This document shows positions 1 through 13,708 of a stretch of 64,000 nucleotides of DNA, one piece after another. Below the pieces are notes generated by a model. That model was not told the origin of the DNA. It was given only the letters and a program-made list of their open reading frames with translations, and made no database searches. The DNA lies in contig OY744537.1 in the NCBI GenBank assembly GCA_963556195.1, forward strand, positions 15,680,743 to 15,744,742. The letters are read 5' to 3'. This DNA comes from Sepiola atlantica. Its lineage: Eukaryota; Mollusca; Cephalopoda; Sepiida; Sepiolidae. How positions within the stretch are numbered: position 1 is the stretch's first letter; each line of letters starts with the position of its first letter. A program made the position numbers and the translations under genes.

Positions 1-12
1 TATATATATATA

Positions 13-92
<80 letters not shown>
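1..92. repeat. (AT)n microsatellite at the window edge
   Basis: Almost pure TA dinucleotides with one TTT interruption near position 15. The tract is cut by the window start, so its full length is unknown. Confidence 0.95.
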
Positions 93-94
<2 letters not shown>

Positions 95-162
95 CAAAAT
101 CTACTTATGTGATATATATCAAATAATTAAGAATACGATTCCATTTCTCTCTCTACCACTAG

Positions 163-225
163 GAAGTTCTTGGCTCAGTTGGTAGAGCGTCGCACGTCGA
201 TCACTGAGGTCCCGATTTCTTACTA
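163..225 (+). repeat. tRNA-like SINE head (degenerate)
   Basis: TGGCTCAGTTGGTAGAGCG (170-190 region) matches a Pol III A box with the D-arm of a tRNA. About 30 bases on, GGTCCCGATTTC is a poor B box. No acceptor-stem pairing is seen, so this is not a functional tRNA. It may be the head of a tRNA-derived SINE; the body was not recognised. Confidence 0.35.
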
Positions 226-1525
226 GATAGTCGTAGAGACGACAAAACATGTGCCTGTGTAGTGTATGTTATACATATATGAGTTAAATTATCTCTATTT
301 TAGATTTATAAGCATTAGGTCAGAAACGAGATCATCGTGCATGATATGTTTTATTGATATGAAACTATAGATAAAAAAATAACTAAATAATGTGTTTATA
401 GAGATTTTCTGACAACCGGGAAGGTTCATACTGGAATGGTCCGCTTGTTTGAACTGTAAAAATCATAAATAAAACAGTGATTCATTTTGGTCATAAAGTT
501 TTATGACCTTCCTGTATGCCCCTTGAAAACAGTAATTCTTTATTTATCACGTTGTTAACGTAATTTGAACAAAGACCACACAGAATATTCATAGTAATAA
601 TGTTTGCTAAACACAACCGAGTATGTTACAAAAGCTACTAGGCAAAAGTAAGAGTGTACGCCTTCACTTAACAATATCAGTTCTTTTTAACGTATAGTGG
701 AATGAGTAGGTCACAAGTTACCATTACAAGTTCCTTTGATTTTTACGTGCACTAGTTCAAAATTCGAACTAAAAACCTGAGTGGTTATGAATAGCAATCG
801 AGACTAATAGAGGTATGTGTTATATCTTCATCGAGTAATCCATATTTTTGTCCCTGTGTTAATTTTACGGTAAATATAACGAATAAAAATGTGCGTGAGT
901 GTGTTTGCTAAAAATATAAAAAAAATCTGTAAAAGGGGTGAATATAGAACTCATTGCAACTCTGATTGCGACTATGGTACCGGCGATGTTTATTACGTTG
1001 GAAATATCTACATCAGTGATGACCACCATGACGCTGGAATCCATAATCTCTACTACAGTCGATTAACGTAACAGGGATAACATCCACGTCGACTAAACTG
1101 AAATTATCTCTTATAAAAAATAAAGTTTAATATAAAAATAAAGGAACGCAAACGATTTGCAAGGATTTCGCTACAAGTCACATTAGACGCCATCTTGAAA
1201 TACTCCTTTTCCAGAAAGTAACCTGTGATTATATTTCGATATTACGTTTTATACTATTGAAAACCGTTGCGTAATAAACTGTGTAATACATATGGCGGTT
1301 ATATTAGACCCCATCCCGAGAAAAGAGAGTTTGAATGCCTACTGGAGAGAGTTTGAATGTCTACTAGAGACCATCCTCTAGTGTATTGGTCTCTCTGTAT
1401 AATAGTTTAATAAGACAACCTGACATGAGAATACTTCACCCTACAAGTAAACCCTGACCAAATATTCAAACTAACATCGTATTCTAAGCCCAAATAAGAT
1501 CTCCTCGACACGGCTATACACTGTT
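226..1525. other. Unassigned AT-rich stretch
   Basis: I see no exon with good splice sites, no domain-like translation and no clear repeat until 1340-1380, where a short GAGAGAGTTTGAATG motif is repeated. The 60-codon open frame at 889-1071 resembles nothing I know. Confidence 0.5.
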
Positions 1526-1527
1526 TA

Positions 1528-4500
1528 ATACGCAGCCATCGTATCGTTGTTATACCCTAACCCAATACACAGCCATCGTATCATTCTTATACCCTAACCC
1601 AATCCACATCCATCGTATCATTCTTATACCCTAACCCAATACACAGCCATCGTATCATTCTTATACCCTAACCCAATCCACAGCCATCGTATCATTCTTA
1701 TACCCTAACCCAATACACAGCCATCGTATCATTCTTATACCCTAACCCAATCCACATCCATCGTATCATTCTTATACCCTAACCCAATACACAGCCATCG
1801 TATCATTCTTATACCCTAACCCAATCCACAGCCATCGTATCATTCTTATACCCTAACCCAATACACAGCCATCGTATCATTCTTATACCCTAACCCAATA
1901 CACAGCCATCGTATCATTCTTATACCCTAACCCAATCCACAGCCATCGTATCATTCTTATACCCTAACCCAATACACAGCCATCGTATCATTCTTATACC
2001 CTAACCCAATACACAGCCATCGTATCATTCTTATACCCTAACCCAATACACAGCCATCGTATCATTCTTATACCCTAACCCAATCCACATCCATCGTATC
2101 ATTCTTATACCCTAACCCAATACACAGCCATCGTATCATTCTTATACCCTAACCCAATACACAGCCATCGTATCATTCTTATACCCTAACCCAATACACA
2201 GCCATCGTATCATTCTTATACCCTAACCCAATACACATCCATCGTATCATTCTTATACCCTAACCCAATACACAGCCATCGTATCATTCTTATACCCTAA
2301 CCCAATACACATCCATCGTATCATTCTTATACCCTAACCCAATACACAGCCATCGTATCATTCTTATACCCTAACCCAATACACATCCATCGTATCATTC
2401 TTATACCCTAACCCAATACATAGCCATCGTATCATTCTTATACCCTAACCCAATACACAGCCATCGTATCATTCTTATACCCTAACCCAATACACAGCCA
2501 TCGTATCATTCTTATACCCTAACCCAATACACAGCCATCGTATCATTCTTATACCCTAAACCAATACACAGCCATCGTATCATTCTTATACCCTAACCCA
2601 ATACACAGCCATCGTATCATTCTTATACCCTAACCCAATACACATCCATCGTATCATTCTTATACCCTAACCCAATACACAGCCATCGTATCATTCTTAT
2701 ACCCTAACCCAATACACATCCATCGTATCATTCTTATACCCTAACCCAATACACAGCCATCGTATCATTCCTATACCCTAACCCAATACACATCCATCGT
2801 ATCATTCTTATACCCTAACCCAATACACAGCCATCGTATCATTCTTATACCCTAACCCAATACACATCCATCGTATCATTCTTATACCCTAACCCAATAC
2901 ACAGCCATCGTATCATTCTTATACCCTAACCCAATCCACAGCCATCGTATCATTCTTATACCCTAACCCAATACACAGCCATCGTATCATTCTTATACCC
3001 TAACCCAATACACATCCATCGTATCATTCTTATACCCTAACCCAATACACAGCCATCGTATCATTCTTATACCCTAACCCAATACACATCCATCGTATCA
3101 TTCTTATACCCTAACCCAATACACAGCCATCGTATCATTCTTATACCCTAACCCAATACACAGCCATCGTATCATTCTTATACCCTAACCCAATACACAG
3201 CCATCGTATCATTCTTATACCCTAACCCAATACACAGCCATCGTATCATTCTTATACCCTAACCCAATACACATCCATCGTATCATTCTTATACCCTAAC
3301 CCAATACACAGCCATCGTATCATTCTTATACCCTAACCCAATACACATCCATCGTATCATTCTTATACCCTTACCCAATACACATCCATCGTATCATTCT
3401 TATACCCTAACCCAATACACATCCATCGTATCATTCTTATACCCTAACCCAATACACAGCCATCGTATCATTCTTATACCCTAACCCAATACACAGCCAT
3501 CGTATCATTCTTATACCCTAACCCAATACACAGCCATCGTATCATTCTTATACCCTAACCCAATACACAGCCATCGTATCATTCTTATACCCTAACCCAA
3601 TACACAGCCATCGTATCATTCTTATACCCTAACCCAATACACAGCCATCGTATCATTCTTATACCCTAACCTAATACACAGCCATCGTATCATTCTTATA
3701 CCCGAACCCAATACACAGCCATCGTATCATTCTTATACCCTAACCCAATACACATCCATCGTATCATTCTTATACCCTAACCCAATACACAGCCATCGTA
3801 TCATTCTTATACCCTAACCCAATCCACAGCCATCGTATCATTCTTATACCCTAACCCAATACACAGCCATCGTATCATTCTTATACCCTAACCCAATACA
3901 CATCCATCGTATCATTCTTATACCCTAACCCAATACACAGCCATCGTATCATTCTTATACCCTAACCCAATACACATCCATCGTATCATTCTTATACCCT
4001 AACCCAATACACAGCCATCGTATCATTCTTATACCCTAACCCAATACACAGCCATCGTATCATTCTTATACCCTAACCCAATACACATCCATCGTATCAT
4101 TCTTATACCCTAACCCAATACACATCCATCGTATCATTCTTATACCCTAACCCAATACACATCCATCGTATCATTCTTATACCCTAACCCAATACACAGC
4201 CATCGTATCATTCTTATACCCTAACCCAATCCACAGCCATCGTATCATTCTTATACCCTAACCCAATACACAGCCATCGTATCATTCTTATACCCTAACC
4301 CAATACACATCCATCGTATCATTCTTATACCCTAACCCAATACACAGCCATCGTATCATTCTTATACCCTAACCCAATACACATCCATCGTATCATTCTT
4401 ATACCCTAACCCAATACACAGCCATCGTATCATTCTTATACCCTAACCCAATACACAGCCATCGTATCATTCTTATACCCTAACCCAATACACAGCCATC

Positions 4501-7070
4501 GTATCATTCTTATACCCTAACCCAATACACAGCCATCGTATCATTCTTATACCCTAACCCAATACACATCCATCGTATCATTCTTATACCCTAACCCAAT
4601 ACACATCCATCGTATCATTCTTATACCCTAACCCAATACACTTCCATCGTATCATTCTTATACCCTAACCCAATACACAGCCATCGTATCATTCTTATAC
4701 CCTAACCCAATACACATCCATCGTATCATTCTTATACCCTAACCCAATACACATCCATCGTATCATTCTTATACCCTAACCTAATACACATCCATCGTAT
4801 CATTCTTATACCCTAACCCAATACACATCCATCGTATCATTCTTATACCTTAACCCAATACACAGCCATCGTATCATTCTTATACCCTAACCCAATACAC
4901 AGCCATCGTATCATTCTTATACCCTAACCCAATACACAGCCATCGTATCATTCTTATACCCTAACCCAATACACAGCCATCGTATCATTCTTATACCCTA
5001 ACCCAATACACATCCATCGTATCATTCTTATACCCTAACCCAATACACATCCATCGTATCATTCTTATACCCTAACCCAATACACAGCCATCGTATCATT
5101 CTTATACCCTAACCCAATCCACAGCCATCGTATCATTCTTATACCCTAACCCAATACACATCCATCGTATCATTCTTATACCCTAACCCAATACACATCC
5201 ATCGTATCATTCTTATACCCTAACCCAATACACATCCATCGTATCATTCTTATACCCTAACCCAATACACATCCATCGTATCATTCTTATACCCTAACCC
5301 AATACACAGCCATCGTATCATTCTTATACCCTAACCCAATACACAGCCATCGTATCATTCTTATACCCTAACCCAATACACAGCCATCGTATCATTCTTA
5401 TACCCTAACCCAATACACAGCCATCGTATCATTCTTATACCCTAACCCAATACACAGCCATCGTATCATTCTTATACCCTAACCCAATACACAGCCATCG
5501 TATCATTCTTATACCCTAACCCAATACACAGCCATCGTATCATTCTTATACCCTAACCCAATACACAGCCATCGTATCATTCTTATACCCTAACCCAATA
5601 CACAGCCATCGTATCATTCTTATACCCTAACCCAATACACATCCATCGTATCATTCTTATACCCTAACCCAATACACATCCATCGTATCATTCTTATACC
5701 CTAACCCAATACACATCCATCGTATCATTCTTATACCCTAACCCAATACACAGCCATCGTATCATTCTTATACCCTAACCCAATACACAGCCATCGTATC
5801 ATTCTTATACCCTAACCCAATACACAGCCATCGTATCATTCTTATACCCTAACCCAATACACAGCCATCGTATCATTCTTATACCCTAACCCAATACACA
5901 GCCATCGTATCATTCTTATACCCTAACCCAATACACAGCCATCGTATCATTCTTATACCCTAACCCAATACACAGCCATCGTATCATTCTTATACCCTAA
6001 CCCAATACACAGCCATCGTATCATTCTTATACCCTAACCCAATACACATCCATCGTATCATTCTTATACCCTAACCCAATACACATCCATCGTATCATTC
6101 TTATACCCTAACCCAATACACAGCCATCGTATCATTCTTATACCCTAACCCAATACACAGCCATCGTATCATTCTTATACCCTAACCCAATACACATCCA
6201 TCGTATCATTCTTATACCCTAACCCAATACACATCCATCGTATCATTCTTATACCCTAACCCAATACACATCCATCGTATCATTCTTATACCCTAACCCA
6301 ATACACATCCATCGTATCATTCTTATACCCTAACCCAATACACATCCATCGTATCATTCTTATACCCTAACCCAATACACAGCCATCGTATCATTCTTAT
6401 ACCCTAACCCAATACACAGCCATCGTATCATTCTTATACCCTAACCCAATACACAGCCATCGTATCATTCTTATACCCTAACCCAATACACAGCCATCGT
6501 ATCATTCTTATACCCTAACCCAATACACAGCCATCGTATCATTCTTATACCCTAACCCAATACACAGCCATCGTATCATTCTTATACCCTAACCCAATAC
6601 ACAGCCATCGTATCATTCTTATACCCTAACCCAATACACAGCCATCGTATCATTCTTATACCCTAACCCAATACACATCCATCGTATCATTCTTATACCC
6701 TAACCCAATACACAGCCATCGTATCATTCTTATACCCTAACCCAATACACAGCCATCGTATCATTCTTATACCCTAACCCAATACACAGCCATCGTATCA
6801 TTCTTATACCCTAACCCAATACACAGCCATCGTATCATTCTTATACCCTAACCCAATACACAGCCATCGTATCATTCTTATACCCTAACCCAATACACAG
6901 CCATCGTATCATTCTTATACCCTAACCCAATACACAGCCATCGTATCATTCTTATACCCTAACCCAATACACAGCCATCGTATCATTCTTATACCCTAAC
7001 CCAATACACATCCATCGTATCATTCTTATACCCTAACCCAATCCACAGCCATCGTATCATTCTTATACCC
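1528..7070. repeat. 37-bp satellite array, about 150 units
   Basis: Uninterrupted head-to-tail units of 37 bp. Each has the core CATCGTATCATTCTTA followed by TACCCTAACCCAATACAC. Units vary mainly at two sites: CAG or CAT before CCATCG, and AATACAC or AATCCAC. Other changes are rare (for example CCCTTACCC near 3370, CCCGAACCC near 3703, CCTATACCC near 2771). Homogeneity over 5.5 kb implies recent amplification or ongoing unequal exchange. Each unit holds CCCTAACCC, a 9-base match to the animal telomere repeat. There are stops in the frames I followed, so it is not coding. Confidence 0.97.
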
Positions 7071-7883
7071 TCCCTCAAGTAATGTTACCTCAAATAATAG
7101 CACTTAGCTAAATACTTCACCAGACGATGAATTGTTGTCCTTGAATCCGACCAAACCAAGAAAAGACAACAAAAAAAAAAAGATAAACGATAACATAGTT
7201 AAGTGGCTATTTGGGGGAGATGAAAATTAGTGTTTTTCATTGCTTTACTAGCATAACATTTGAGAAGTAAAACAGAATATTGATTGAACACTCGGATATT
7301 TATGTTTCTTATATAGAATTTAAGTGTTATCCCCAGGAAGGGGCCCCTTGGTTTTGCGAACTTACACTGAAGTATAAAGAAAAGCACAAGATAGAAACTT
7401 AGGGAATTTTGAAATCTTATTCCTCAAACATACGGGGACTGATCTGGAAATAAAATCAGCCTGTTAATCCTTTATGAAATCATTACTTAGATACAAGTTG
7501 AAAATATGCAGTAAACGAGCTTTTGTAAAATAACATTTTTCCGATGTCAGACCATATTAGATACTTAGTGTGTTATTAATAACACCTAAGTCGGCAAATT
7601 ACTTTTCTAACATATTTTGAGTAATTAACTAAATAATGATGAGAATTTTAAGGATATCTCGGTCGACCATTTTCGGCGTCATATTCGCGCTAGCAGTAAA
7701 GCAATCCTCGCCGGTCAGGTTTGCGTGGCGGTACGAAGTAGGCCAGTTACCATAGATATACAAGCGCTCGTATCCTAGACATGAACACATTTTCTTATAA
7801 ATACAGCTTAGACAAATTACTTTATTTATAAAATACTTTTTATTATATCAAATAGTATCTTCTTTCAAGTGTTTACTCATTTT
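7071..7883. other. Unassigned stretch after the satellite
   Basis: Unique-looking AT-rich sequence with a short GC-richer patch at 7660-7760. No exon or known element recognised. Confidence 0.45.
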
Positions 7884-8204
7884 TTGGCTAAGATCAAAGT
7901 GTAGTATCTGTTCTGATGAATACTGCACCCCGTAGACTGGTATTGTCTTGGCCTTCGGGGCTTGATTTACGCCGGTCTATGGGTCTGTCCTGTGCAGTTC
8001 TAGGAGGTCAACCCTCCCAGGCTTCGCCTCCCCTCTTTGGGGAGGAGTAAGTTTATTGCTTACTGCCTGAGGCGCCCCTACCTGGGAATGCCGACGGGGC
8101 TGCCCAGGCAATTTTTAACCCCCACTTTGGGTCACATCTTACTTGTGGGAGTAAGATAAAAACTGGCCTTGTGCCTAACTCCTGGAGAGGAGTAAATCAA
8201 TACT
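7884..8204 (+). mobile_element. U2 snRNA-headed SINE, copy 1
   Basis: It begins TTGGCTAAGATCAAAGTG and continues TAGTATCTGTTC, the 5' region of U2 snRNA including the GUAGUA branch-point-pairing segment, with one extra A. The body is a GC-rich segment unrelated to U2 (TTGTCTTGGCCTTCGGGGC and CTCCCCTCTTTGGGGAGGAG hairpins), ending in AACTCCTGGAGAGGAGTAAA and TCAATAC. The first bases of U2 are missing here. Short TACTC-type flanks agree with target-site duplication. It is far more GC-rich than its surroundings. Three more copies lie in this window. Confidence 0.85.
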
Positions 8205-8917
8205 CCAGTTTCTTTTAACATTTAATTATAATTTATTTACTTCAATTCAAATTTAATTTAGATTTCTATCATAATTCACATCCGGGGTTTTTGCCCAAAA
8301 TATTAGCTCAGTCTTTTAAATTAAAAGCTTATTTTCGAAGAAAATGCTAATTCGCAAATACTCTTATTCCTATCAAATATTGCCTTCCTTCCAGTGTTTG
8401 TGAATAGACACAATTATTTACACCCCCAAAAGTTCGTTTCCATTTTCGTAGTTATAAAATAATCCTAACGTTTAAATGTTCATTATTTATAAATGTAATA
8501 CTTACACAAAACTACAATTTATAACTATAGATAACAAAATAAAATGGAGTAACAATACGTATATTGTGTTCAGAGGTGGGAGTATTTGTTTTTTGGGTCC
8601 TTCGATTTTTAAGACAACGCTGTGCACTGATCCCGCTAGTATATTATGTAGAGTAGTTATGTAGTTTAGGAGGAATAAAACAGAGGGTTCCATTACATTT
8701 GTAAGAGCATAAAATACATATATTATGGGTAATACTAGAAATTGATGAATAATGTCAGCTTTAGGAGGAATAAGAAATTCAGCACGTTGGGCTAGGAATT
8801 ACGTTCATCGCCCCTCGTCAGTTAGAGAGTACAATCTGAAATCGCCGGAGTCAATTAATGTCTAATTTTCACTGTACATAATCACACACACACACTATAT
8901 ATATATATATATAGAGT
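8205..8917. other. Unassigned AT-rich stretch
   Basis: No coding exon recognised. A short (CA)n(TA)n tract lies at 8883-8912. Confidence 0.45.
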
Positions 8918-9096
8918 GAACAGTTTTTTATTATATTCCAATAACCATGGTTTGTTTTATTACTTTTATTTTTTATTTTTTTCACATTTCCAAAAATTCC
9001 AAATTTCTGTGAGATAATTTGGAATTTTTGGAAATGTGAAAAAAATAAAAGTAATAAAACAAACCATGGTTATTGGAATATAATAAAAAACTGTTC
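8918..9096. repeat. Near-perfect foldback (long inverted repeat)
   Basis: The left arm (8918-9005) and right arm (9017-9096) are reverse complements over about 80 bases with a loop near 10 bases. Landmarks are GAACAG at the left end, CTGTTC at the right end and CCATGG in both arms. No open frame, and flanking target-site duplication is not clear. It may be a MITE or an inverted duplication. Confidence 0.9.
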
Positions 9097-9981
9097 TATA
9101 TTTTGCTCTGTTATCAATAATTGACAAACATTGAGCTGAATCTTCAAAGGAGACTACAAAGTAAAAGGATCTGATGATATATGATAGTACATATATTGTC
9201 TTTAATAAGTTAATTATAAATATATATATATATATATATATATGTATCAGAGGAAACACTTTTTAATCAATGAAACGGGCGGGTGGAAAAAAAGAAAATT
9301 GCTAAAATTTTCCTTAAGGCCTTATCGTCTAACCCTCTAAGAGGGAACGTCAGAAGTATAAATTAAAAACTAAGAAAATCGAATGAGATATGAAGGGAAA
9401 ATTGTTTCAGTTGGAGAAAACGATTGAGAGAGAAGAAAAAACAAAAAAACGTAAATCTCTCAACGTTATGGTGATATTTGAATCATTAAAGATCTCCAAC
9501 GGATGCTTCAAAATTGTTTTTAATAAGTACATGTATTATATTTGTTTTTATAGATGTTAATCCATTGAAACTCCAGTGTGTATAAAAAGTGCTCAATAAA
9601 CAGTAGACATAAATATCAATAAAAATAAAAATGTATACTATATATATAATGTTTGTGTGTATAGATATTATATGTTAGTGCTGACTTTTTCATAAGAAAT
9701 CAAAATGCACTCTAGTGGAATAAATATTTCAATTAAATCACGCCTTTGACTCGAAAATGTTTAACAACAGACAAAAATCAATCGCGTTAGATTCGAACCA
9801 GAACCGTTCGATTATCAGCTTAACGCGTTCCCGGTGTACTCGTGAATTTAACTTGCTACTAGCGTAAATTGAATTCAATGACAAACTTAGGCGACAACGT
9901 AATATTTGCTATTGTGTGTAGGTATGTACGTTGATGTGATTACTGCGGAAGGCCTTAAATGACTGATGAACAAGATACGTA
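9097..9981. other. Unassigned stretch with a degenerate tRNA-like B box
   Basis: Includes a (TA)n tract at 9221-9243. On the minus strand 9785-9830 there is GGTTCGAATC, a good Pol III B box, without a convincing A box or cloverleaf. It is possibly part of an old tRNA-derived SINE. Confidence 0.35.
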
Positions 9982-9999
9982 GTGGTAACGAATTGTGTA

Positions 10000-10342
10000 T
10001 TGATTTACTCCTCTCCAGGAGTTAGGCACAAGGCCAGTTTTTATCTTACTCCCACAAGCAAGATGCGACCCAAGGTCGGATCGGGAAAGTGGGGTTTAAA
10101 AATTGCCTGGGCAGCCCCGTCGGCATTCCCCGGTAGGGGCGCCTCAGGCAGTAAGCAATAACCCCACTCCTCCCCAAAGAGGGGAGGTGAAGCCTGGGAG
10201 GGTGGACCCCCCAGAGCTGCACAGGACAGACCCATAAACCAGCGCAAATCAAGCCCCGAAGGCCAAGACACTACCAGTCTATGGGGCGCAGCATTCATCG
10301 GAACAGATACTACACTTTGATCTTAGCCAAAAGGCCAAGAAC
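10000..10342 (-). mobile_element. U2 snRNA-headed SINE, copy 2 (longest 5' end)
   Basis: Read on the minus strand it starts GTTCTTGGCCTTTTGGCTAA and continues through the U2 5' region to CTGTTC, then the same GC-rich body as copy 1, and ends in TAAATCAATAC. It is bounded by an 18-base perfect direct repeat, GTGGTAACGAATTGTGTA (9982-9999 and 10343-10360). This is a target-site duplication of the kind made by LINE-type retrotransposition. AATTTTTAAAC in the body weakly resembles an Sm site. The open frames inside are fortuitous. Confidence 0.9.
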
Positions 10343-10360
10343 GTGGTAACGAATTGTGTA

Positions 10361-11640
10361 GTTATGTTTTTATAGCAACTAGTCAGGTTTGCTATTGTTT
10401 CGCGCGTCAGTTAATGTAAAACGGCAAACGTGGCAGTCATTAAATATATTCAATGCGTGGTGTAAGCGAACGATTATAGAAAACAGAATGATGGAATGAG
10501 TATTCTACATAAGTTAATGTGTGTTTTAAATGAATCCGACATGTTTTTTCTTGTTAAACCGTTCGTGTATGGGAAAACGGAATGATGGAATAATGATTAG
10601 AGATCAGTTATTGTTCGCATTTGAGGAAGATCGAATTGCTTTAGAATAAACAGAAGCAGAAAGTGGTCGATAAATATAGAATCTGTTAATATTGTATTCC
10701 TGTGAGCGAGAATGTAACATAAATTATTTGAAGTAGCCAATTAGAACGCGTCTAAGGGAATAAATATGTAAGTAGAGGGAGCGTTCCTTGTTTATTTTGA
10801 AAATCTAAAGTATCTAGCGTACAATAGCATGATTGAAATAAGAAATAATAATGTACTACAAAAATATATGTACTATAAAAAAAGTCATCCCGGTGTACGT
10901 GAGATGCAGTGGTAGTAGATCTGTGCATGAACGTGAACATTTCTCTGAATTACTGTATGTATGACTATCGTAAGAAGTAATATCGAGCCGGACAAAATAT
11001 AAAAAGCGATGAAATTGGACGAAACAAAATTTATAGTTTCTGAAACCATGTACCAATAATTGATCTACATCCATTCCAAAGCCACAGTTCCCTTAAGCAT
11101 TCACAGCACGGCAAGAACTCGACACACTATCGCCACTGTAAAAATAATCCCTTTCCTCCATCAGTGTACCTAAAACAAAATAGATTCTTTCTAAGAACAT
11201 CCCATTTCATCTGTGGAACAAATAACCGCAGAACATCTTTTCTGCAGTCTCCTTCTTCCCTGGTCTTCTTTAAGTCCAATGTCAACTTGTCGATCCGTCT
11301 GTTTTTTCAGTCTATCACTATATACGTGTATACTAGTAGTTGGCGACAAGTTTCTATTTTATACATAGCTGGTAATACATATGGAATCAAACACAATAAA
11401 ATATCTGATATGATTTTAACTTGGCTTCACGGATTCCAAAGTCTGCGACGGTATACATCAGGCCAATCATGCATCGCAATAAACGTTTGATATGCCCGAA
11501 TTTACTTGCTTCGACACGCAAGGAAAGTTAGTTTTTTATGCGGGAGAATAACCAGCTTCGCCAAAAGGAGCACTCTGGATACAGCAAAAATAAAAATTGC
11601 TCCAATCAAGAATGACATCTCTTCCTCGGACCGGGGGGGG
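10361..11640. other. Unassigned stretch
   Basis: Two sequences around CGGAATGATGGAATGA (10490 and 10575) hint at an old local duplication. The 108-codon open frame at 11164-11490 has no recognisable domain, no clear splice context and unremarkable codon use; I do not call it a gene. Confidence 0.4.
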
Positions 11641-11669
11641 CAGAACATATACTACACTTTGATCTTAGT
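11641..11669 (-). pseudogene. U2 snRNA 5'-end fragment
   Basis: Reverse complement gives CTAAGATCAAAGTGTAGTAT followed by ATGTTCTG, the U2 5' domain with the extra A seen in the SINE family and one substitution. The rest of the SINE body is absent. A run of G (11632-11640) abuts it. Confidence 0.7.
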
Positions 11670-12276
<607 letters not shown>

Positions 12277-12664
12277 GTGTATTAAGGCAGCATTTTCTCA
12301 TTTATGCAAACTGTGGCAAAGTACGTTATCATAGTGCCAATAACAGTGTACAACCAAAAACAACTGAAAATTCTTTAGTCAAAGTTTGTATGTCAACTTA
12401 AATGCTATATAGATCCACCTTTTAACATCTCACAAAATAACTTCAATAATTTAAGATTTTACCAAGCACATACATATAATTACCGCTTACGCGCGAGCAC
12501 AAATCATCTTTTAAAATGTATTACTTAATAAAATTCTAAATTTGATGTAAACCAATTATGTTGTTTATAAAGTTGTTTGTATCTAACTCATTTCAGAAGT
12601 TTTTTCGGCGGGGGTGGGGGGAGTTTTTTACAAAAAAAAACTAATGTGTCAGTTTACTCACTAG

Positions 12665-12969
12665 GGTGTAGTATCTGTTCTGATGGATACTTACCCCCAT
12701 AGACTGGTATTGTCTTGGCCTTCGGGGCTTGATTTACGCCGGTCTATGGGTCTGTCCTGTGCAGTTCTAGAAGGTCCACCCTCCCAGGCTTCGCCTCCCC
12801 TCTTTGGGGAGGAGTAAGTTTATTGCTTACTGCCTGAGGCGCCCCTAACGGGGGCTGCCCAAGCAATTTTTAAACCCCACTTTCCCGACCCGACCTTGGG
12901 TCATATCTTACTTGTGGGAGTAAGATAAAAACTGGCCTTGTGCCTAACTCCTGGAGAGGAGTAAATCAA
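12665..12969 (+). mobile_element. U2 snRNA-headed SINE, copy 3 (5'-truncated)
   Basis: Starts at GTGTAGTATCTGTTC, so the first part of the U2 head is missing, as expected of 5' truncation during reverse transcription. The body matches copies 1 and 2 but lacks a short piece around CCTACCTGGGAATGCC. Flanks TACTCACTAG (12655-12664) and TACTCACCAG (12970-12979) are a target-site duplication with one mismatch. Confidence 0.88.
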
Positions 12970-13031
12970 TACTCACCAGATGGCTAAGAATGTTTACCCA
13001 AATTCATAATGATCAGGTTAAAATAAATTAA

Positions 13032-13036
<5 letters not shown>

Positions 13037-13091
<55 letters not shown>
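13037..13091. repeat. (TA)n microsatellite
   Basis: Pure TA dinucleotides bordering the first Penelope-like remnant. Confidence 0.95.
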
Positions 13092-13094
<3 letters not shown>

Positions 13095-13097
13095 AAG

Positions 13098-13400
13098 ACA
13101 AATTCTAGTTAATAACACTAAAATAATGCATTCCGAAACAAATTAAAAAAAAAATTAAAAATACTTGAAGCTATCTACATAAAAACAACCTAAAATTAAC
13201 AACATCATATACGAAACTAGTAGTAACATTTTAAAATGCTTAACGTAATGCGATTTTGTTCTTTGAAACCATCCAGCGTTGCTGAATTTAAATCATCAAC
13301 AACTTCCTGGAACATATACTTATTCACAACGAATTCCCTAATTATATCGTGGATGAGCAAATAAAATTAATGATTCGAATTTTTTAAAACACCAGTACAA
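13098..13400 (+). pseudogene. Penelope-like element remnant, endonuclease C-terminus (copy 1)
   Basis: Sequence homologous to 13842-14050: LVNNTKIMHSETN is followed, after stops and frame changes, by LKILEAIYIKT and a block matching ILKCLT. These are features of the C-terminal GIY-YIG endonuclease domain of Penelope-like retroelements. The copy is truncated at its 5' side by the (TA)n tract and carries several frame breaks. Past 13260 the similarity to the second copy fades. Confidence 0.7.
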
Positions 13401-13690
13401 ATAATAATAATATTCAACATCACAATTCAAACAATATTAACATATACTATTGTAATCAAATGCAACCAAACTTCAGATTAGGTGAAAAAGCCATGAAAAA
13501 TATTATACACAGATACATATCCCCAATTGACAATAGCAATAAAATTAGACTCATTATTTACTATAAGAAATTTAAAACCCAAAATCTTGTAGTAAAAAAC
13601 AACCCCTCCCCAACTCCCAAAACCAATAGAAAGAACGAATGTTATTTATAATTTTAAATACCTTTGGGAGTATGTAACTCTCATAATAAT
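13401..13690. other. Spacer between Penelope-like remnants
   Basis: AT-rich, with a (ATA)n tract beginning at 13683. The 63-codon open frame here has no recognisable domain. Confidence 0.4.
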
Positions 13691-13708
13691 AATAATAATA
13701 ATAATAAT

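Noticed and set aside
170..235. tRNA gene
   Set aside because: The A box is good but the B box is poor, and no acceptor or anticodon stems form.
889..1071. 60-codon open frame
   Set aside because: No recognisable domain, splice context or neighbouring exon; the length is expected by chance.
1528..7070. Regularly repeated array resembling CRISPR
   Set aside because: Units are contiguous 37-bp repeats with no unique spacers, in eukaryotic DNA. It is a satellite.
10041..10298. Pro/Gly-rich open frames of up to 85 codons
   Set aside because: They lie wholly inside a U2-headed SINE copy and are broken in the other copies.
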